From: Pseudomonadota bacterium
Lineage (GTDB): Bacteria > Pseudomonadota > Gammaproteobacteria > Acidiferrobacterales > Acidiferrobacteraceae
DNA length: 18,410 nucleotides
NCBI GenBank assembly: GCA_021795255.1
Contig: JAJYPQ010000033.1
Coordinates: 1 to 18,410, forward strand
Direction of reading: 5' to 3'
Below, piece by piece: positions 7,160-12,424 of this stretch. The position numbers and the translations under genes are program-made. The notes beneath the pieces were generated by a model. The model was not told where the DNA came from. It did no database searches and saw nothing but the letters and a program-made list of their open reading frames with translations. The first letter of the stretch is position 1; every line of letters begins with the position of its first letter.

Positions 7160-8504
7160 GCTCCAGGGCCTTCAACAGACGGCCGTGGAGATCGGCGAAG
7201 CCGCCGTTGCTCATGATCAAGATGTGGTCGCCCGGCCGCGCATCGGTCACGAGATCGGAAAGCAGCGCCTCGTGACTTTGGTAAACATGGGACTTGGGGC
7301 CTTGGGTACGAAACGCGGTCTCCACGTCCCAACCAATATCGGTCGGCGCATAAACATAGACCCCGTCCGCTTCATCAAGGGAAGGCGCCAAGGTCTCGCG
7401 GTGGACGCCTTGGCGCATGGTATTCGAGCGCGGCTCAAGAACCGCCAACACGCGCGCCGCCCCGACTCGGGCTTTCAGCGCCTCAAGGGTCGTCTTGATG
7501 GCCGTGGGGTGGTGGGCAAAATCATCGTACACGGTGATGCCCCGCACCTGACCTCGGACCTCGAGACGCCGTTTGACACCGCTAAAGCGTCCGAGGGCTT
7601 CGATAGCTAGGGTGGGCGCGACCCCCGCGAACCGGGCCGCGCCCAAGGCCGCCAGGGCGTTGGCCATATTATGCTGTCCAAGCAGATTCCATCTGAGCTC
7701 GCCGTAGTCGTGGCCCGCGAACGATACCCGAAAGGCGCTGCCATCGGCGACCAGGGGTTCGGCCTGCCAGCCGTCGGCCCGCGAGAAATACTCAACCGGG
7801 GTCCAGACCCCGGTTGCCAGGACCTCGCCCACGGCGGGGTCGGCGCCATTGGCTATGACCTGCCCTTGGCCAGGCACGGTGCGCAGAAAGTGCTGGAATT
7901 GGCGGGAGATCGCCGCAAGATCTGGGTAGATGTCTGCGTGATCGAACTCGAGATTATTGAGAACCGCGACCCGCGGACGATAGTGGACGAACTTGGCGCG
8001 TTTATCAAAAAAGGCGGTGTCGTACTCATCGGCCTCGACGACGAAGAACCGCGACTCGGTGAGACGCGCCGAGACCCCGAAATTGGTCGGGACGCCGCCG
8101 ATCAAGAATCCGGGCTGAAGGCCCGCCTCCTCGAGAATCCAGGCGACGAGGCTTGTTACGGTCGTCTTCCCATGGGTCCCGGCGACCGCCACGACGAACC
8201 GGTCCTTCAAGACCTGTTCGGCCAGCCACTGCGGACCAGACGTGTAGGGAAGCCCTCGATTCAGAACCTGCTCCACAGCCGGATTGCCGCGTGAGAGGGC
8301 ATTGCCGATAACCACCAGATCGGGGAGCGGGTCGGGCAGGCCCTCGTAGCCTTCAGTCAGGGCAATCCCGCTCGCGCGCAACTGATCGCTCATGGGCGGG
8401 TAGAGTCCGCGGTCGGCACCCGTGACATGAAATCCGGCGGCCTTGGCTATCAAGGCCAGGCCGCCCATAAAGGTCCCGCCAATTCCTAGGATATGGATGT
8501 GCAT
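7149..8504 (-). CDS. mpl: UDP-MurNAc:L-Ala-gamma-D-Glu-meso-DAP ligase Mpl
   Basis: A 451-residue Mur ligase of peptidoglycan recycling. It attaches the salvaged tripeptide L-Ala-gamma-D-Glu-meso-DAP to UDP-MurNAc using ATP in the cytoplasm. The N-terminal Rossmann-like domain begins MHIHILGIGGTFMGGLA. The ATP loop AGTHGKTT is at 108-115, followed by the central ligase domain with VVEADEYDTAFFDKR and LNNLEFDHADIY, and the C-terminal domain with GVKRRLEVRG, YDDFAHHPTA and LEPRSNTMR, the set characteristic of Mpl rather than MurC. Length is close to that of E. coli Mpl (457). The ATG at 8504 overlaps the TAA of the upstream membrane protein gene by 1 nt, implying translational coupling. Its 3' end overlaps the convergent gene ending at 7159. 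Confidence 0.96.
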   Translation of the reverse strand: MHIHILGIGGTFMGGLALIAKAAGFHVTGADRGLYPPMSDQLRASGIALTEGYEGLPDPLPDLVVIGNALSRGNPAVEQVLNRGLPYTSGPQWLAEQVLKDRFVVAVAGTHGKTTVTSLVAWILEEAGLQPGFLIGGVPTNFGVSARLTESRFFVVEADEYDTAFFDKRAKFVHYRPRVAVLNNLEFDHADIYPDLAAISRQFQHFLRTVPGQGQVIANGADPAVGEVLATGVWTPVEYFSRADGWQAEPLVADGSAFRVSFAGHDYGELRWNLLGQHNMANALAALGAARFAGVAPTLAIEALGRFSGVKRRLEVRGQVRGITVYDDFAHHPTAIKTTLEALKARVGAARVLAVLEPRSNTMRQGVHRETLAPSLDEADGVYVYAPTDIGWDVETAFRTQGPKSHVYQSHEALLSDLVTDARPGDHILIMSNGGFADLHGRLLKALEPTA

Positions 8505-9004
8505 TAGCTCGGTGGTAAAGGGAAAAGGGTGATCAGTATCCAGCCGCTCACAACGACCCCGGTGACGCTCATCAGGGCGCTCAAGACCAGCGGAAGTTCG
8601 ACTGCGTGCCAAAGGATCTTGGTGATAATCGCCACAAACCACGCCGCCAGGACGATCGCCAGTATCTCGGACCCCAAGGCGCCGAACCCGCGGCCGAAGG
8701 ACAGCGGCCAAGTTATGAGGTTGATCAGAACATTGCTCCCGTACACCGCCGACATGGTCTGGCCATAGCGACCCCAAAGGCGGCGCGCCGACAGGACAAG
8801 TCCTATCCAAAGACCGAGCAAGGACGTCTGGGCCAGGGCAAAATCAAGCCGTTGACCGTTTTGGGTAAAACCGGTATCCACCGCGTAATTCGTCAAAAAC
8901 GCCAAAACCCCGGTCGCTATCGGCAGGCTACGGGAGGCCGGCAAATCCTGCGGGCGCCCCGAGAGAAACCCAATATCCAGGAAAAGCCCGAGGAGCGCGC
9001 CCAT
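8504..9004 (-). CDS. Integral membrane protein, unknown family
   Basis: A 166-residue hydrophobic protein with about four or five predicted membrane segments: near residues 1-15, 28-42, 58-75 (LAQTSLLGLWIGLVLSA), 112-130 (LAIVLAAWFVAIITKIL) and 138-160. I do not recognise the family; the length and helix spacing resemble small Yip1-like membrane proteins, but no diagnostic motif is visible. The ATG at 9004 is the first start in frame and has no strong ribosome site. It is the first gene of a two-gene unit with mpl, whose ATG overlaps its TAA. A role linked to cell-envelope or peptidoglycan recycling is suggested only by that coupling. Confidence 0.75.
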   Translation of the reverse strand: MGALLGLFLDIGFLSGRPQDLPASRSLPIATGVLAFLTNYAVDTGFTQNGQRLDFALAQTSLLGLWIGLVLSARRLWGRYGQTMSAVYGSNVLINLITWPLSFGRGFGALGSEILAIVLAAWFVAIITKILWHAVELPLVLSALMSVTGVVVSGWILITLFPLPPS

Positions 9005-9055
9005 CTAAGGGCGCACAAGGACAGGAGGCAGAAGCGGGTTCAAAGACATGTCGGC

Positions 9056-9083
9056 ATAATAAACCGCTTTGCGGCTGGAACAA
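9056..9083 (-). promoter_or_regulatory. Likely promoter of the membrane protein-mpl unit
   Basis: On the minus strand TTGTTC (9083-9078), a 16-nt spacer and TATTAT (9061-9056; five of six to consensus). Transcription would begin near 9049 with a leader of about 45 nt. Its -35 overlaps that proposed for the divergent rnd promoter. Confidence 0.45.
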
Positions 9084-9104
9084 AACGGCCCATCCCTCTA
9101 CACT
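9076..9104 (+). promoter_or_regulatory. Possible rnd promoter giving a near-leaderless mRNA
   Basis: TGGAAC (9076-9081), a 17-nt spacer and TACACT (9099-9104). Transcription would start about 9110-9112, only a few nucleotides before the ATG at 9114, which has no ribosome site. The -35 match is weak (three of six). Confidence 0.35.
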
Positions 9105-9113
9105 GCGCCGTTC

Positions 9114-10220
9114 ATGACCAAACTTCTGACCGACCAAGAGGCCCTCGAGGCCTTATGCCGCGCCCTTACAAAAGCATCATGGGTGGGCCTAGACACCGAG
9201 TTTGTCCGCGAACGCACCTACTATGCCGAGCTCTGCTTAGTGCAGCTCGCGCTTCCCGATGCCTTGGTGTTGGTCGACCCTCTCCAAGTCGACATACGGC
9301 CCCTCGCTCAGGCCTTCCGGGCGCCGGGTCTCAAGATCGTGCACGCCGGCCGTCAGGACCTTGAGCTTTTGCTGCAAGAAACCGAGGACCTGCCAGCGCC
9401 CCTCTTCGATACCCAGATCGCGGCGGCCTTGGTCGGCCATCATGACCAGATTGGGTATGCAAACCTCGTGGCGCAATTGCTGTCGATCGAGCTCAATAAG
9501 GACGCCACGCGCACCAACTGGGCACTGCGCCCCTTGAGCGAACGGCAGCTCGCTTACGCTCAAGACGATGTGCGCTACCTGGACGTTTTGCACGATAAGC
9601 TGGCGTCGGAACTGGTTCGCCTAGGACGCATGGACTGGCTTAGCGAAGACTGCCAAGCCTTAACCGACCCTAGCCTCTACCGCTTCCATTCCGACCAGCT
9701 CGTGCACCGCTATCGGCAGGGGGCTAGCCTCTCGCCCGCCGGGCAGGCGATTTTTCAGGACCTTTTGGTATGGCGCGAAGCAGCGGCCAAGGAGACGAAT
9801 CTTCCACGCAACTGGGTATTCCCAGACTCGGTTCTCGCCGAGCTTGCCGCCCATCCGCCCAAGAATAGGGCCGAGCTTGCCGCACGCCGGGGGCTCAACC
9901 ACCAGAGTATCGAGCGATGGGGGGATGCGCTCATGACGACCGTGGGCGGCGCCGAAGACAGCCCGCGCCGGGCTTGGGCGTTGCCGCGCCTCGATTCCGA
10001 GGAAGAGCGCCTCTATACCGCGTTCGTAGCCCACGTCGACGCCTGCGCGAAGGCGCTCGCCATCGAAGCCGGGGTCATTTGTTCGCGCCGGGCCTTGAAA
10101 GAGATGGTGCAAGGGGGGCCGGCCGGAAACTTGGCCCGTGGTTGGCGGGCCGAGGTCTTGGGGCCCCACGGTGCCCACCTCTTAGCCGAGGTCTTAGGTC
10201 TTCATGCCCAATCTGCATGA
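9114..10220 (+). CDS. rnd: Ribonuclease D
   Basis: A 368-residue 3'-5' exoribonuclease acting in tRNA and stable RNA 3'-end maturation. The DEDDy exonuclease domain (about 1-165) has all four acidic residues: D27 and E29 in GLDTEFVRERTYY, D82 in HAGRQDLELL, and Y148/D152 in YAQDDVRYLD. A first HRDC domain follows (about 205-285) and a second, more divergent helical region reaches the C-terminus. Length matches E. coli RNase D (375). I chose the ATG at 9114, where the conserved domain begins; a TTG at 9069 would add 15 unrelated residues and lie upstream of the predicted transcription start. No ribosome site precedes the ATG. The gene overlaps engB by 17 nt, so the two are probably co-transcribed. 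Confidence 0.95.
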   Translation: MTKLLTDQEALEALCRALTKASWVGLDTEFVRERTYYAELCLVQLALPDALVLVDPLQVDIRPLAQAFRAPGLKIVHAGRQDLELLLQETEDLPAPLFDTQIAAALVGHHDQIGYANLVAQLLSIELNKDATRTNWALRPLSERQLAYAQDDVRYLDVLHDKLASELVRLGRMDWLSEDCQALTDPSLYRFHSDQLVHRYRQGASLSPAGQAIFQDLLVWREAAAKETNLPRNWVFPDSVLAELAAHPPKNRAELAARRGLNHQSIERWGDALMTTVGGAEDSPRRAWALPRLDSEEERLYTAFVAHVDACAKALAIEAGVICSRRALKEMVQGGPAGNLARGWRAEVLGPHGAHLLAEVLGLHAQSA

Positions 10221-10791
10221 CGCGGCGTTCGTGGCCGGTGCGGTGCGGCTATGTGACCTGCCCCCCGATACCGGATATGAGGTGGCCTTCACCGGCCGCT
10301 CCAATGCCGGAAAGTCCAGCGCCCTCAACGCCTTGACGGGTCGAGCAGGGCTTGCACGCGTCAGTAAGACGCCGGGGCGCACGCAACAATTGAACGTCTT
10401 TGCGCTCGATGCGAGCCATCATCTCATTGACCTCCCAGGCTACGGCTACGCCAAGGTCCCTCAAGCCTTGCGCCAGGACTTTTTGACCCTTATCTCCGAC
10501 TACCTGTCCGCGCGGAGAAGCTTGAAGGCCCTGGTGCTGCTCGCCGACATCCGCCATGGACTGAAGGCCGAAGATCACGCGCTTTTGGTCAAGCGCGCCG
10601 ATCTCCCGATCCTAGTCCTGCTCTCGAAGGCCGATAAGGTCAATCGCAGCGAGCGCGCACGACAAACCCGCGACATAGCGAAGAGCGCGCCGTCCAACGC
10701 CTTTTTCTTGCCGTTTTCGGCCCATAGCCAAGAAGGGGTGGAAGAGGCCCGAGCGCTGATTCTGGGATTCTTGGCGCTTGATACCCCTTGA
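10204..10791 (+). CDS. engB: Ribosome-biogenesis GTPase EngB (YihA/YsxC)
   Basis: A 195-residue TrmE-Era-EngA-EngB-type GTPase needed for large ribosomal subunit assembly. Visible GTPase motifs: G1 GRSNAGKSS (31-39), the G2 threonine region SKTPGRTQQLN (54-64), G3 DLPGYGYAKVP (76-86), G4 SKADKV (141-146) and G5 FSAHSQEG near 172-179. Length is typical (E. coli YihA 210). The ATG at 10204 lies inside the end of rnd, a 17-nt overlap in another frame, with only a weak AGG upstream; translational coupling to rnd is likely. engB points toward polA, the convergent arrangement also known in E. coli and Pseudomonas. Here the gap is enlarged by a toxin-antitoxin module. Confidence 0.96.
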   Translation: MPNLHDAAFVAGAVRLCDLPPDTGYEVAFTGRSNAGKSSALNALTGRAGLARVSKTPGRTQQLNVFALDASHHLIDLPGYGYAKVPQALRQDFLTLISDYLSARRSLKALVLLADIRHGLKAEDHALLVKRADLPILVLLSKADKVNRSERARQTRDIAKSAPSNAFFLPFSAHSQEGVEEARALILGFLALDTP

Positions 10792-11093
10792 ACGCTGACG
10801 ATCCGTGATGGACGCGGGGTATACGCATAAGGAGACAGCATAGTCTCTCGCAAGCGGCTTTAGTCAAAAGCGCCGATCATGAGCGGTCTGGAAAGGCGCT
10901 TTCAGGCGTCCCGCGGGAACTCAAGAAGAGGACCAACCGTGACCTGACCTTGGCCCACTTTCGTGGACGCCGAGCCCTGGCACTCCTTCGGGCGGGGTAA
11001 GGCGGTAGCGATACCGAGCCATAAGTTGCCGAATCGCTTAACGCTGACAGGAGGCCTCAGATCGGCTTACTGGGAGAGGGGAACAGGACATCG

Positions 11094-11122
11094 TTGCCGG
11101 CGGACCATAAAGAGACTATATT
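11094..11122 (+). promoter_or_regulatory. Toxin-antitoxin promoter
   Basis: TTGCCG (11094-11099; four of six), an exact 17-nt spacer and TATATT (11117-11122; five of six). The start would be near 11129, giving a leader of about 23 nt with a GGAGG ribosome site (11139-11143) 8 nt before the antitoxin ATG. The -10 sits inside a palindrome. Confidence 0.6.
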
Positions 11123-11127
11123 TAGTC
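11114..11127. promoter_or_regulatory. Palindromic operator for toxin-antitoxin autoregulation
   Basis: GACTATATTTAGTC has perfect 5-bp arms (GACTA/TAGTC) around TATT and covers the -10 element. Phd/YefM antitoxins repress their own operons through short palindromes at the promoter (family knowledge). That this is the site here is inferred from position. Confidence 0.55.
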
Positions 11128-11151
11128 CGAAGGTGTCTGGAGGACTTTACA

Positions 11152-11427
11152 ATGCGCTACTCATCTCAGGTCAAACCCATTAGTTACCTTAAGGCAAACG
11201 CGGCGGAAGTCTTGGCCCGATTGACCGAGAGGAGAGAGCCCTTGGTGATCACGCAGAACGGTGAGGCCAAAGCAGTCATCCAGGATGTGGCGTCCTATGA
11301 GGAAACTCAGGAAACTCTAGCGCTGTTAAAAATCCTCGCGCTAGGCAACGCTGAGATCGAATCGGGCAAGGCGCAGCCCGCACGCGAGATCGTTGCCCGA
11401 TTGCGAGCCAAGGTAACGCCCCGGTAA
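11152..11427 (+). CDS. Type II antitoxin, Phd/YefM family
   Basis: A 91-residue antitoxin that neutralises the downstream toxin by direct binding and represses the operon through its N-terminal DNA-binding part (family knowledge). The N-terminal sequence VKPISYLKANAAEVLARLTERREPLVITQNGEAKAVIQDVASYEE (about 7-51) is the typical Phd/YefM fold. The C-terminal 40 residues are charged and helical, as expected for the toxin-binding arm. The ATG at 11152 is well supported by GGAGG 8 nt upstream. Its TAA overlaps the toxin ATG (TAATG, one shared nucleotide), ensuring coupled translation. The module sits between the convergent housekeeping genes engB and polA, probably an insertion. Confidence 0.93.
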   Translation: MRYSSQVKPISYLKANAAEVLARLTERREPLVITQNGEAKAVIQDVASYEETQETLALLKILALGNAEIESGKAQPAREIVARLRAKVTPR

Positions 11428-11762
11428 TGTCGGGCCGCAAGTGTGAGGTACTGCTCACCCAAGGCGCTGAGCGAGATCTTGAGTCGATATACGACTACAC
11501 GGTGAAATTCGACTGCGAGGCCAGCGCCGACCATGTGTTGAGTCGTTTACTGGACGTCATAGAGAGTCTGGCAACGTTTCCGGACCGCGGGGCCTACCCC
11601 CAGGAATTGCTTGCCCTTGGTATCCGCGAGTATCGACAAACTGCTTTCAAACCCTATCGAGTAATCTATCGGGTGATCGAGGAGAAAGTCTATATTTACA
11701 TGATCGCCGACGGTCGGCGGGACATGCAGTCGCTTTTGGCGCGGCGTCTGCTGGGAACCTGA
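11427..11762 (+). CDS. Type II toxin, RelE/ParE superfamily
   Basis: A 111-residue toxin of the RelE/ParE superfamily. The sequence runs from the N-terminal strand CEVLLTQGAERDLESIYDYTV through the helical pair to the C-terminal sheet with YRQTAFKPYRVIYRVIEEKVYIYMIADGRRDMQSLLARRLL. The ending D-G-R-R-D-M and R-R-L-L is common in this superfamily. RelE members cut mRNA on the ribosome and ParE members poison gyrase; which applies cannot be decided from the sequence alone. The start is fixed by the TAATG overlap with the antitoxin. No inactivating change is visible, so the pair looks functional. Confidence 0.92.
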   Translation: MSGRKCEVLLTQGAERDLESIYDYTVKFDCEASADHVLSRLLDVIESLATFPDRGAYPQELLALGIREYRQTAFKPYRVIYRVIEEKVYIYMIADGRRDMQSLLARRLLGT

Positions 11763-12279
11763 CGGCCAGTCTTTCTGCCGAAAGCCTCTGCTATGTCCGC
11801 CCTTGCGGGCCCGCTCACAATTGCGCTTCCGGGGGGCTGGACCCGAACCACGTCATGCGCAGCTGCCAGGCGGCTCTGTAAGGCGGGCCCAAGGACCCTC
11901 CGGCAAAGAGCCCTTTGCGGCCTTCGACACGAAACGCTCGCCCCTTGATTGCCCGCGCGCAGGCATCCGGGCCGATGCCGGAAGCCTATGACGCGCCGAC
12001 CCACAAAGCGCACCGAAGGCGATGGTGCGGGCCTGCCACCGACCGCGGGTAAAGCTTCAATCGCCGGACCTGCTCTACCCCTGCCGCCAACGGCATACCC
12101 CGTGGCTTACGGGGAAAATCGGCGACATGCCAAGGTCCCGTGCATCGAGGCCAGCGGCCCTCCCGGCTTTCGGCGGCAAACTCTGCATCAAGCAAATACG
12201 ATGGCCGTGCCCAAGCCTGCGCAGCCTAAAGATCCTGCCAAGAGGAGGCCGAGGCTCGGCTGTCGGGCCGCGGAGGAAG
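11763..12279. other. Noncoding stretch beyond the toxin gene
   Basis: About 520 bp with no supported gene. Plus-strand frames are Arg/Pro/Gly-rich without ribosome sites or family resemblance. Structures seen are CTTTC/GAAAG (11771-11784), the palindrome GCGGGCCCGC (11805-11814) and CCCCGT/ACGGGG (12098-12114), none followed by a T-run. Together with the toxin-antitoxin genes this makes the engB-polA interval unusually long. Confidence 0.5.
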
Positions 12280-12314
12280 AAAAAACCCCCGGGCACAAAG
12301 GGGAAGGCCCGGGG
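12280..12314 (-). terminator. Strong intrinsic terminator downstream of polA
   Basis: On the minus strand CCCCGGGC (12314-12307) pairs perfectly with GCCCGGGG (12294-12287) across the 12-nt loop CTTCCCCTTTGT, then one G and six T residues (12285-12280). This is a textbook Rho-independent terminator on the polA strand. Opposite-strand transcription would not gain a T-tract after the stem. Confidence 0.88.
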
Positions 12315-12390
12315 TACAACAAAGTCCCAGGTCTTGTGACCCAGGTTGCCCGCTCAGGGAGGAGAAGCGGACAAAGGACAGGATCGTCCT
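12280..12390 (-). ncRNA. Candidate small regulatory RNA downstream of polA (ErsA/Spot 42 position)
   Basis: About 111 nt on the polA strand, from a predicted start near 12390 to the terminator T-tract. Seen in order: a short AGGA/UCCT 5' stem (12390-12380); a 9-bp hairpin (12374-12366 with 12354-12346, one G-U pair) exposing the C/U-rich 11-nt loop UCUCCUCCCUG; an 8-bp hairpin (12345-12338 with 12333-12326, two wobble pairs) with an ACAA loop; a U-rich linker, ACUUUGUUGUA (12325-12315), suitable for Hfq; then the terminator stem and six U. Its own sigma-E/AlgU-like promoter lies just upstream. Known context: E. coli Spot 42 and Pseudomonas ErsA are small RNAs encoded between polA and yihA/engB, and ErsA uses an AlgU-type promoter. 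The sequence itself is not one I recognise. Targets are unknown; the loop could pair with Shine-Dalgarno sites. The alternative is plain polA 3' UTR. Confidence 0.6.
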
Positions 12391-12396
12391 AATCCT

Positions 12397-12424
12397 GTAG
12401 ACCGTGGCCCCCTAAAGAAGTTCC
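12397..12424 (-). promoter_or_regulatory. Sigma-E/AlgU-like promoter for the candidate small RNA
   Basis: On the minus strand GGAACTT (12424-12418) begins on the last base of the polA TAG stop codon. After a 16-nt spacer comes TCTAC (12401-12397). The AlgU/RpoE-type consensus is GAACTT, 16-17 nt, TCTGA (established knowledge), so the -35 is perfect and the -10 matches three of five. Transcription would start near 12390. Confidence 0.55.

Larger units (their letters stand above)
10792..11151. other. Intergenic region between engB and the toxin-antitoxin genes
   Basis: A 360-bp gap without a supported gene. It holds a small stem-loop at 10832-10847 and a longer inverted repeat, AAAGCGCC (10867-10874) with GGCGCTTT (10895-10902) across a 20-nt loop. 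Neither has a convincing T-run, so no engB terminator is assigned. A 9-nt direct repeat, AACGCTGAC, occurs at 10791-10799 and 11040-11048, within chance expectation. The toxin-antitoxin promoter lies at the right end. Confidence 0.5.

Noticed and set aside
9069..9113. TTG start giving a longer RNase D
   Set aside because: The extra 15 residues are outside the conserved domain and would lie upstream of the proposed transcription start; ATG 9114 fits the family length.
10940..11000. Plus-strand peptide reading ...DLTLAHFRGRRALALLRAG near a CCCACTTTCGTGGACG sequence resembling an insertion-sequence end
   Set aside because: No start codon with a ribosome site, no matching second end and no transposase; too little to call a remnant.
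10791..11048. 9-nt direct repeat AACGCTGAC flanking about 240 bp, as if a target-site duplication of a small mobile element
   Set aside because: No terminal inverted repeats at the segment ends, and a 9-nt repeat in this span has a non-trivial chance probability.
12280..12390. Direct homologue of Spot 42 by sequence
   Set aside because: The locus is the same but I could not match the Spot 42 sequence; only positional and architectural similarity is claimed.
11949..12392. 147-codon Pro/Arg/Gly-rich frame on the plus strand
   Set aside because: Composition typical of a noncoding GC-rich frame, no ribosome site, and it runs antisense through the candidate small RNA and its terminator.
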